Below are positions 15,377 to 21,291 of a stretch of 21,291 bases of DNA, one piece after another. The stretch's first letter is position 1, and every line of letters begins with the position of its first letter. The DNA comes from UBA5266 sp964610025. GTDB lineage: Bacteria > Bacteroidota > Bacteroidia > Bacteroidales > WCHB1-69. A program made the position numbers and the translations under genes. Location of the stretch: positions 1 to 21,291 of the forward strand of contig CAZSTX010000038.1 of NCBI GenBank assembly GCA_964610025.1, read 5' to 3'. The notes beneath the pieces are model-generated. The model did not search any database. It saw only the letters and a list, made by a program, of their open reading frames with translations, and was not told the origin of the DNA.

Positions 15377-15871
15377 ATGAAAACAGCTATTATTTTCAGT
15401 TCAAAACACGGAACTACTGCTAAAGTGGCATTAATGCTTGCCGAAAAATTGGGAAGAGAAAATATAACCCTTATCAATCTAATAAAAGAAAAGTGCAATA
15501 ATCTCAATAGTTATGATGCAATAATTTTAGGCACATCTATATACGCAGGAAGACCTATTAGAAAAACAAAAAAATTTGCTAAGAAAAATTTAAAAATTCT
15601 TAAAACAAAAAAAATAGGTTTATTTATATGCGGAATGGACCCTGGTGAAGATAAGCATATAGAGAAAATGAAAACTGCTTATTCGCAAGAACTCATCAAC
15701 CACTCAATTGCCAAATATTATCTTGGAGGAGAGTTTATTATCGAAGATATGACTTTTTTTGAACGCATGATTATTAAAAAAATAGCCCATGTCAAAAAAA
15801 GCATATCGCTTCTTCATCACGAAAATATTCAGAAGTTTGTAGAAGAATTTAACGAAGAAACAGAAAAATAA
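15377..15871 (+). CDS. Flavodoxin-domain protein, HemG-like
   Basis: This 164-residue cytoplasmic protein has the flavodoxin fold: beta-strand KTAIIFSS, the FMN phosphate loop SSKHGTTAKVA (about 8-18), the strand YDAIILGTSIYAGRPI (about 49-64) and KKIGLFICGMDPGEDKH. The ending FFERMIIKKIAHVKKSISLLHHENIQKFVEEF parallels the C-terminal part of HemG, the flavodoxin-type protoporphyrinogen oxidase, which has a similar length. Heme synthesis is not otherwise visible here, so 'flavodoxin-domain oxidoreductase' is safer than hemG. A GAGGA at 15369-15373, just ahead of the ATG, is one of the few Shine-Dalgarno-like sites in the window, though the spacing is short. It follows the iorB terminator by 26 bases without a clear promoter of its own, so partial read-through from iorAB is possible. 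Confidence 0.8.
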   Translation: MKTAIIFSSKHGTTAKVALMLAEKLGRENITLINLIKEKCNNLNSYDAIILGTSIYAGRPIRKTKKFAKKNLKILKTKKIGLFICGMDPGEDKHIEKMKTAYSQELINHSIAKYYLGGEFIIEDMTFFERMIIKKIAHVKKSISLLHHENIQKFVEEFNEETEK

Positions 15872-15899
15872 ATCGGAGATTTTATATCATTTATTATTA

Positions 15900-17408
15900 C
15901 TATTCAAACTTCCATGCTTTTCCTAAATGTGCAATGATATCAGATGCAATTAAGCTTTCGTTACTTTCTTTCTCTAATGCTATATCGCCTGCTCTACCAT
16001 GTAAATAAACACCAATAAGTGCTGCTTCAATAGGCGTATATTTTTGAGATAACAAGCCTAATATAATACCTGTCAACACATCTCCACTGCCAGCCGTTGC
16101 CATACCTGGATTGCCTGTAGTATTAAAAAATACATTTCCATTTGGCAAACTAACACTTGTATGCGCTCCTTTTAACACAACAATACATTGATATTTATTC
16201 GAAAACTCTCTTTGTAATTGCAAACGCTCGTAAGAATTATTTGCTTTACCTACCAAACGCTCAAATTCTTTTAAATGAGGAGTGAAAATACTATTAGCAG
16301 GTATAAATTCTAGATATGTTTTATTTTCTGCCATAATATTAATAGCATCAGCATCAAAAACAATAGGAATTGAAGTGTTATAAATAATATTTTTTAATCC
16401 ATTAACTGTTTCAGGAGCTTTGCCTATACCAGAACCAATGGCTATGGCATTAATATTAATAAATGTTTCAAACGGAATATGTGTAATATACTCTTCATGA
16501 TTATCAATAGAACATATCGCTTCTGGCACAAAAGATTGTAAAATATGATAACCTATTTTTGGGATATGTACTTCTACTATGCCAGCACCAGCACGTAAAC
16601 AAGCTTTTGCAGCCAAAACAGCAGCTCCCATCATGCACTTACTTCCAGCAATTAACAATGCACGTCCATAAGTTCCTTTATGCGAAAATTTACCTCTTGG
16701 ATGAATAAATGCTTGTATGTCTTTTGCTTCTAATAAATAAAAAGGTGTTTCTATCGCATTGATAAATGAAGGATGCAAATTTATATCGCCTATCTCCCAC
16801 TCTCCTACAAAAGGATAATATTCAGGAAATAAAAATGATAATTTCGGAAATTGAAAACTAAAAACAAAGTCAGCTTTCACCATATAAGACGCTAAATCAA
16901 TAGGTTTATCCGCAAATAAACCCGAAGGAATGTCAATAGAAAAAACAAAAGCCGATGATTGATTAATGCGTTTAAATAAACTAATTAACAAATTATCAGA
17001 CACTATCTTACTTAAACCACTTCCCAATATGGCATCTATAATCACATCATCATTTAAAGAAGGAATATCTTCTGTATGCTCTATCGTTTTTATAAGATGA
17101 GCATATTTTTTTTGCAAACGTCCAAGATTAATAGCACAATCTTGCGAATAAGTATGCCTGTGCTTAACAATAACAACACGACATTGATAATTGTTTTCTA
17201 ATAACATACGAGCAACAGCTAATCCATCGCCTCCATTATTTCCCATTCCGCATAACAACACTATATTTGCCTGTTTATCAAAGATATTAACTATTTTATT
17301 GTAAACAAGCCTTGCAGCTCTTTCCATTAAATCAATTGAAGCAATAGGTTCATGCTGAATAGTATAGGTATCTGCCTCGCGAATTTGTTCTATTGTAGGT
17401 ATTTTCAT
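15900..17408 (-). CDS. nnr: Bifunctional NAD(P)HX epimerase/dehydratase
   Basis: Nnr repairs hydrated NADH and NADPH: the N-terminal domain epimerises (R)- to (S)-NAD(P)HX, and the C-terminal domain dehydrates it using ADP. The 502 residues show both halves. The YjeF_N part (1 to about 215) has the nucleotide-binding motif LCGMGNNGGDGLAVARMLL. The kinase-like part starts near HKGTYGRALLIAGS and has MGAAVLAAKACLRAGAGIVEVHIP, the FTPHLKEFERLVG block and the catalytic GNPGMATAGSGDVLTGIILGLL, with Asp443 as the expected catalytic residue. The start is ATG at 17408-17406. It is a single gene on the minus strand, converging with the flavodoxin gene 28 bases away and divergent from the PorT-like gene. 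Confidence 0.95.
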   Translation of the reverse strand: MKIPTIEQIREADTYTIQHEPIASIDLMERAARLVYNKIVNIFDKQANIVLLCGMGNNGGDGLAVARMLLENNYQCRVVIVKHRHTYSQDCAINLGRLQKKYAHLIKTIEHTEDIPSLNDDVIIDAILGSGLSKIVSDNLLISLFKRINQSSAFVFSIDIPSGLFADKPIDLASYMVKADFVFSFQFPKLSFLFPEYYPFVGEWEIGDINLHPSFINAIETPFYLLEAKDIQAFIHPRGKFSHKGTYGRALLIAGSKCMMGAAVLAAKACLRAGAGIVEVHIPKIGYHILQSFVPEAICSIDNHEEYITHIPFETFININAIAIGSGIGKAPETVNGLKNIIYNTSIPIVFDADAINIMAENKTYLEFIPANSIFTPHLKEFERLVGKANNSYERLQLQREFSNKYQCIVVLKGAHTSVSLPNGNVFFNTTGNPGMATAGSGDVLTGIILGLLSQKYTPIEAALIGVYLHGRAGDIALEKESNESLIASDIIAHLGKAWKFE

Positions 17409-17436
17409 GCCATATCACGTTTAATATTAAGAAAAG

Positions 17437-17444
17437 CAAAATTA
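17437..17444 (-). promoter_or_regulatory. -7-like element upstream of nnr
   Basis: On the minus strand TAATTTTG at 17444-17437 fits TAnnTTTG, 29 bases ahead of the nnr ATG. No TTTG is found at the proper -33 spacing, so it is tentative. Confidence 0.4.
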
Positions 17445-17597
17445 CATTTTTTTATTATATAATAAATTATCTAAACAACATCTTTTTCAAACACTTAATC
17501 CTTAATGTAATATTGTACCCCATTTTTTTAGAGTAAATAAATTAGTGGTTTTTATAAAATAATTCTTGTTTATTAACGTTTGTAAACATAAAAACAG

Positions 17598-17605
17598 TAC
17601 TTTTG
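17598..17605 (+). promoter_or_regulatory. -7 promoter element for the PorT-like gene and rmlD
   Basis: TACTTTTG followed by C is identical to the rluB -7 element and lies 40 bases before the ATG at 17646. A TTTG at 17579-17582 is upstream with a 15-base spacer, shorter than usual. That TTTG lies inside the near-palindrome GTTTGTAAAC (17578-17587), which could be a regulator site. Confidence 0.5.
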
Positions 17606-17645
17606 CACATTAAAATAATTCACACTGAATAGCTTCTGTAAATAT

Positions 17646-18359
17646 ATGAAAAAAATATTGGTTATAACCATTTTAGCAATTACCCCTTTCTTATCCAAAG
17701 CAATAACTACTGATACAACATCAAAAAAAGCTATTAATAATTTTAATTACGCCGACCTTATTATCAAAGATAGAATTTTTGTTGATGTTTTTTCAAGCCG
17801 TTGGATTAATTTCAACAACAATAAATTCAAACAACGTGCTATCAACCAAGGAGTAAATGCAACTTTTATTTTCGATTTCCCAGTAAAAAAAAATAGCCCT
17901 TTTAGCTTTGGTGTAGGAATTGGCGTTACCCATCACAACTTGTTTTCAAATGCTTACACATATATTGATACAGGCTATACCACTGCCATGAAACCAATTG
18001 ATACTACCCTTATTAAATATGATAAAAATGCACTTTCGTTTACCAATCTTAATATCCCCTTAGAATTTCGTTATTTCCATAAATCTGGATTTAAAATAGC
18101 ATTAGGAATTAGAGTTGGCATAATGGTCGATGTACATACAAAATACTATGGGAGAAATATTAACGGATTAGACAAAAGTGAAAAATTAATAGATAAAAAA
18201 ATCCCTAATGCTACAAAAGTTCCTGTTGAAATAACATTTCGCACTGGCTGGAAATATTTTGCTTTCAATGCTTCTTATATGATTACTAAGTTATTTGAAA
18301 CAGATAAAGGACCTCAAATGTATCCTCTCAATCTTGGGATAAGTATTTCATTATATTAA
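17646..18359 (+). CDS. Outer-membrane beta-barrel protein, PorT-like
   Basis: The 237-residue product begins with a signal peptide (MKKILVITILAITPFLSKA, cleavage likely after KA). The body resembles a small eight-strand outer-membrane barrel of the PorT/OMP_b-brl_2 type: strands such as FSFGVGIGVTHHNLFSNAY, FTNLNIPLEFRYFHKSGFKIALGIRVGIMV and VEITFRTGWKYFAFNASYMITKLF, with an aromatic C-terminus (LNLGISISLY). PorT itself belongs to the type IX secretion apparatus, but the wider family has many members of unknown role, so no pathway is assigned. The gap to rmlD is 9 bases, so the two are co-transcribed from the promoter at 17598-17605. Confidence 0.75.
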   Translation: MKKILVITILAITPFLSKAITTDTTSKKAINNFNYADLIIKDRIFVDVFSSRWINFNNNKFKQRAINQGVNATFIFDFPVKKNSPFSFGVGIGVTHHNLFSNAYTYIDTGYTTAMKPIDTTLIKYDKNALSFTNLNIPLEFRYFHKSGFKIALGIRVGIMVDVHTKYYGRNINGLDKSEKLIDKKIPNATKVPVEITFRTGWKYFAFNASYMITKLFETDKGPQMYPLNLGISISLY

Positions 18360-18368
18360 TACAAAGAT

Positions 18369-19229
18369 ATGATTTTTATAGTATTAGGAGCAAATGGACA
18401 ATTAGGAAGCGAATTAAAAGAAAAAGCAACATACTATTCCAATCATCAATTTTTATTTACAGATATAGAAGAAGTAAATATAGAAAACTCCTCTGATTTT
18501 GAAAATTTTATAAAAAATAATCCTTGCGATATAGTGATTAATGCTGCTGCCTACACAGCAGTAGATAAAGCCGAAAGTGAAAAAGAAAAAGCCATTAATA
18601 TCAATAAAAATGCCGTAGCTACATTGGCACTTTTAGCAAAAAAATATCATTTTTTCCCTATTCACATTTCTACTGATTATGTTTTCGATGGAAACAATTA
18701 CCGCCCATATAATGAAAATCATACAACACATCCTCTCTCTGTATACGGACAAACAAAATTAGATGGAGAATTGATTTTACAAAAAGAACTTACACGGGCA
18801 GCCATTATCCGAACATCATGGCTATATTCTTCTTATGGTAATAATTTTATGAAAACCATATTGCGTTTAAGCAAAGAACATTCAAACATAAAAGTAGTTT
18901 TTGATCAAATAGGCACGCCCACTTATGCCGCCGATTTAGCCGAAGCTATTTTAACAATAGGAAACAATCAACATTTAATACAATCGGTCGAAATATACCA
19001 TTACTCCAACGAAGGAGTAGCATCATGGTATGATTTTGCTTACGAAATATTACATCTCACTAACTCGCAAACTACTATCACTCCTATCGAAAGTAAAGAT
19101 TTTCCAACACCAGCCCAGCGTCCATTTTACAGTGTATTAAATAAAAGTAAAATAAAAAAAGAATTTAATATCCTGATTCCTCATTGGAAAGAAAGTCTTG
19201 CACTATGTTTAAAAAAAGCTAATAAATAA
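18369..19229 (+). CDS. rmlD: dTDP-4-dehydrorhamnose reductase
   Basis: RmlD reduces dTDP-4-dehydro-L-rhamnose to dTDP-L-rhamnose, the last step of donor synthesis for surface polysaccharides. The 286 residues have the Rossmann motif FIVLGANGQLGSEL (GxxGxxG at 7-13), DIVINAAAYTAVDKAESE, the active-site strand HISTDYVFDG and the SDR YxxxK as Tyr126 and Lys130 in YGQTKLDGE. The C-terminal substrate region (RTSWLYSSYGNNFMKTILRL, then the closing RPFYSVLNKSKIKKEF) is typical of RmlD rather than other extended SDRs. Length is normal. rmlA, rmlB and rmlC are not in the window. It sits 9 bases after the barrel gene, away from any visible polysaccharide cluster. Confidence 0.93.
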   Translation: MIFIVLGANGQLGSELKEKATYYSNHQFLFTDIEEVNIENSSDFENFIKNNPCDIVINAAAYTAVDKAESEKEKAININKNAVATLALLAKKYHFFPIHISTDYVFDGNNYRPYNENHTTHPLSVYGQTKLDGELILQKELTRAAIIRTSWLYSSYGNNFMKTILRLSKEHSNIKVVFDQIGTPTYAADLAEAILTIGNNQHLIQSVEIYHYSNEGVASWYDFAYEILHLTNSQTTITPIESKDFPTPAQRPFYSVLNKSKIKKEFNILIPHWKESLALCLKKANK

Positions 19230-19304
19230 AAATAAGAAAAAAACTATTCCAGCTTTTAAATTCACTAATTCAGTAATTAAGACAAAACAATGAAATATTT
19301 TTTA

Positions 19305-19312
19305 TATATTTG
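19305..19312 (+). promoter_or_regulatory. -7 promoter element for the C69 peptidase (TATATTTG)
   Basis: TATATTTG followed by C fits the Bacteroidetes consensus and lies 52 bases ahead of the ATG at 19365, in the 135-base gap after rmlD. No good -33 TTTG is seen. Confidence 0.5.
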
Positions 19313-19364
19313 CTTTTCAAAATAAGAAAATAATTTTATTTATTAATCAATTAAATACATACAC

Positions 19365-21104
19365 ATGAAGAAAATTTTTCTAATCGCATCGGCTTGTTTT
19401 TTTATTTTTACACAAAACAAGTTGAGTGCATGTACTAACTTTTTAGTAACAAAAGGAGCATCTAAAGATGGTTCAACTTTCATTTCTTATGCTGCTGACT
19501 CTCACACATTATATGGAGAATTGTACCATTGGAAAGCAGGCACTCATCCAGCAGGCTCAATGTTAGATATTTACGAATGGGATAGTGGCAGAAAATTAGG
19601 ACAAATCAAACAAGAAACTGTAACCTATAATGTAGTAGGAAACATCAACGAACACCAAGTAGCTATTTCTGAAACCACTTATGGTGGATTAAGTTATTTG
19701 AAAGACAAACGTGGAATAATCGACTATGGTAGTTTAATTTACATCACTCTGCAAAGAGCTAAATCGGCTCGTGATGCAATAAGAATAATTAGCCAATTAG
19801 TAGAAGAATACGGCTATTGTAGCGGAGGCGAATCTTTTTCTATTTCTGACGCTAACGAAGTATGGGTATTAGAAATGATAGGAAAAGGAAAACCCATTGT
19901 TGATAAAAAAAATGCTGTTAATAACAAAGCTTGGACATTAAGTCCTGTATGGGTTGCATTACGTGTGCCAGATGGTTATATATCAGGGCATGCTAATCAA
20001 GCACGCATTACCACTTTTCCTTTAGCAAACGGAAAAACATCGATTACAAGTAAATCAATCAATAAAATATTTAACCCAAATGTCGAAGTAGTCTATACTC
20101 CTGATATTATTTCTTATGCAAAAGCTATTGGGTTATACGACGGAAAAGATGAAGATTTTAGTTTTTCCGACAACTATGCACCAGTTGATTTTCATGGAGC
20201 TCGATTTTGCGAATCAAGAGTATGGGCTGGATTTATGAAAGCAAACCCAGAAGAAATGGCTAAATATGAAGACTATGCTCGTGGCGACAATTTAAAAAAC
20301 CGTATGCCTCTATGGATTAAACCTAATAGAAAATTAGACCTAAAAGATGTATTTGCTATGATGCGTGACCATTTTCAAGGAACATCAATGGATATGACAA
20401 AAGATATAGGAGCAGGTCCTTTCACATGTCCCTATCGCTGGCGTCCAATGACTTGGGATTATCAAGGAACTAACTATATTCACGAACGCGCTATATCAAC
20501 CCAACAAACAGGATTTTCATTTATTGCTCAATGCCGTGGCAAATATCCTGCTCCCATTGGTGGCATTTTATGGTTCGGGGTTGACGATAGTTACACAAGT
20601 GTATATATGCCTATGTTCTGTGGTATCACTAAAATACCTAATTATATAGCCGTTGGAAATGGAAATATGATTACCTACTCTCCTACTGCTTCTTTTTGGT
20701 TGTTTAACCAAGTATCTAATTTTGCTTATACACGCTATAAAGATATGATTAACGACATCTTGCCTATACAAGAAGAATTAGAAAACAATTTCATACAATT
20801 AGTTGAACAACAATCAGAAAAATTCTCTAAAGAATATAATACTAATAAAGAAGCCGGCATTAATGCTATCAATAATTTTTCTAATACTGCTGCTGCTACT
20901 ACCTTTAACCGCTGGAAAGATTTATACCATTTCTTACTTGTTAAATACATTGATGGAAACATAAAGAAAGAAAAAAATGGCAAATTTTTAAACAATGGCA
21001 ATAATGATGTTATTCCCGCTGACCCAGACCAACCACGCTATCCCGATTGGTATTATAAACTCATTATCGATGACGCAGGCGAAAATATAAAAGATAAACA
21101 ATAA
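19365..21104 (+). CDS. Secreted dipeptidase, peptidase family C69
   Basis: This 579-residue enzyme is an N-terminal-nucleophile hydrolase related to Lactobacillus PepD, expected to cleave dipeptides. A signal peptide (MKKIFLIASACFFIFTQNKLSA) ends immediately before Cys23 in the sequence CTNFLVTKGASKDGSTFISYAADSH; cleavage there would expose Cys23 as the catalytic N-terminal nucleophile, as the family requires. Further family blocks are NVVGNINEHQVAISETTYGG, YGSLIYITLQRAKSARDAI, YGYCSGGESFSISDANEVWVLEMIGKG and the MMRDHFQGTSMDMTKDIGAGPF region. The exact mature N-terminus is inferred; Cys23 might instead be read as a lipobox cysteine, but LSAC with TNF following fits the C69 nucleophile better. 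It probably acts in the periplasm or outside, and is transcribed alone between its own promoter and a strong terminator. Confidence 0.92.
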   Translation: MKKIFLIASACFFIFTQNKLSACTNFLVTKGASKDGSTFISYAADSHTLYGELYHWKAGTHPAGSMLDIYEWDSGRKLGQIKQETVTYNVVGNINEHQVAISETTYGGLSYLKDKRGIIDYGSLIYITLQRAKSARDAIRIISQLVEEYGYCSGGESFSISDANEVWVLEMIGKGKPIVDKKNAVNNKAWTLSPVWVALRVPDGYISGHANQARITTFPLANGKTSITSKSINKIFNPNVEVVYTPDIISYAKAIGLYDGKDEDFSFSDNYAPVDFHGARFCESRVWAGFMKANPEEMAKYEDYARGDNLKNRMPLWIKPNRKLDLKDVFAMMRDHFQGTSMDMTKDIGAGPFTCPYRWRPMTWDYQGTNYIHERAISTQQTGFSFIAQCRGKYPAPIGGILWFGVDDSYTSVYMPMFCGITKIPNYIAVGNGNMITYSPTASFWLFNQVSNFAYTRYKDMINDILPIQEELENNFIQLVEQQSEKFSKEYNTNKEAGINAINNFSNTAAATTFNRWKDLYHFLLVKYIDGNIKKEKNGKFLNNGNNDVIPADPDQPRYPDWYYKLIIDDAGENIKDKQ

Positions 21105-21114
21105 TATTTTTTTC

Positions 21115-21154
21115 AACAAAGAGGGTTCGGAAAATTATCCGAATCCTCTTTGTT
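21115..21154 (+). terminator. Strong terminator after the C69 peptidase
   Basis: AACAAAGAGGGTTCGGA at 21115-21131 pairs over 17 positions with 21138-21154 (one G-T pair) around a 6-base loop, starting 10 bases after the peptidase stop. ATTTTAT follows. T runs also flank the 5' side (21107-21113), so it may stop transcription from either direction. Confidence 0.9.
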
Positions 21155-21247
21155 ATTTTATAAAACTGATACTAACCCGCTATCAAAAAAAATAAAATAA
21201 AAACAAAAAAAACTTAATAAAAACAAAAAAACAACCAAAAAAAAGTA

Positions 21248-21255
21248 TACATTTG
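21248..21255 (+). promoter_or_regulatory. -7 promoter element at right edge (TACATTTG)
   Basis: TACATTTG followed by C fits TAnnTTTG and lies just past the terminator at 21115-21154, so it begins a new transcript. The next ATG is only 5 bases downstream, at 21260. Confidence 0.45.
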
Positions 21256-21259
21256 CAAA

Positions 21260-21291
21260 ATGAAAAACTACAGCACACACACGGGAAACAC
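21260..21291 (+). CDS. Possible start of a gene cut by the right edge
   Basis: ATG at 21260 opens a frame of ten codons (MKNYSTHTGN) before the window ends. The position after a strong terminator and a promoter element supports a real gene start. The MxxYxT opening faintly recalls the small Bacteroidetes DUF4290 proteins, but ten residues cannot support that. If this is the true start, the mRNA would have almost no leader. Confidence 0.35.
   Translation, partial: MKNYSTHTGN

Noticed and set aside
1..21291. tRNA, rRNA, CRISPR array, insertion sequence or prophage
   Set aside because: The intergenic gaps are short and AT-rich; I found no cloverleaf, regularly spaced repeats, transposase or integrase motifs, or phage proteins.

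Overview
The window reads as an ordinary chromosomal segment of an AT-rich, largely anaerobic member of the Bacteroidetes, most likely Bacteroidales-like. The evidence is the TAnnTTTG-type -7 promoter elements, the lack of good Shine-Dalgarno sequences, a Porin_10-like outer-membrane protein, a PorT-like small barrel, a TM-anchored OmpH/Skp protein, a YbdG-type mechanosensitive channel, a secreted C69 peptidase, and anaerobic enzymes (HydE, indolepyruvate:ferredoxin oxidoreductase). Genus cannot be decided from the sequence alone.

Layout. Positions 1-599 hold the N-terminal part of a secreted beta-sandwich protein (minus strand) that runs off the left edge. Positions 600-1070 are a very AT-rich gap with a G8 tract, two small hairpins and a plausible minus-strand promoter. 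Positions 1071-4865 (minus) carry an iron-type superoxide dismutase, a family 2 glycosyltransferase and a large putative porin, read in that order from a textbook TTTG-N19-TATTTTTG promoter. Positions 5143-7110 (plus) carry rluB-dapF. Positions 7143-9479 (minus) carry a YbdG-like channel followed by hydE. Positions 9649-15310 (plus) are a tight run: recQ, an OmpH-like protein, a MORN-repeat envelope protein, iorA and iorB, closed by a perfect 11-bp hairpin. A HemG-like flavodoxin (15377-15871) follows, then nnr on the minus strand (15900-17408). Positions 17646-19229 (plus) pair a PorT-like barrel with rmlD. Positions 19365-21104 encode a secreted C69 dipeptidase with an N-terminal nucleophile cysteine, ended by a 17-bp hairpin. 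A promoter and the first codons of another gene lie at the right edge.

How the parts fit. Two themes recur. One is ferredoxin and redox metabolism: IorAB makes reduced ferredoxin from aromatic 2-oxoacids, HydE implies an [FeFe]-hydrogenase elsewhere in the genome, a flavodoxin sits directly after iorAB, and SOD and Nnr handle oxygen damage and damaged NAD(P)H. The other is the cell envelope: porin, glycosyltransferase, OmpH-like chaperone, MORN protein, PorT-like barrel, RmlD and DapF. Nearly everything is recognisable housekeeping. I see no CRISPR array, tRNA, rRNA, insertion sequence, phage gene or defence island, and no convincing undescribed multi-gene system. The best leads are small: the G8/C8 tract inside a short promoter-equipped ORF, a near-leaderless start at the right edge, an IorA without its ferredoxin domain next to a flavodoxin, and inverted repeats around the rluB promoter.
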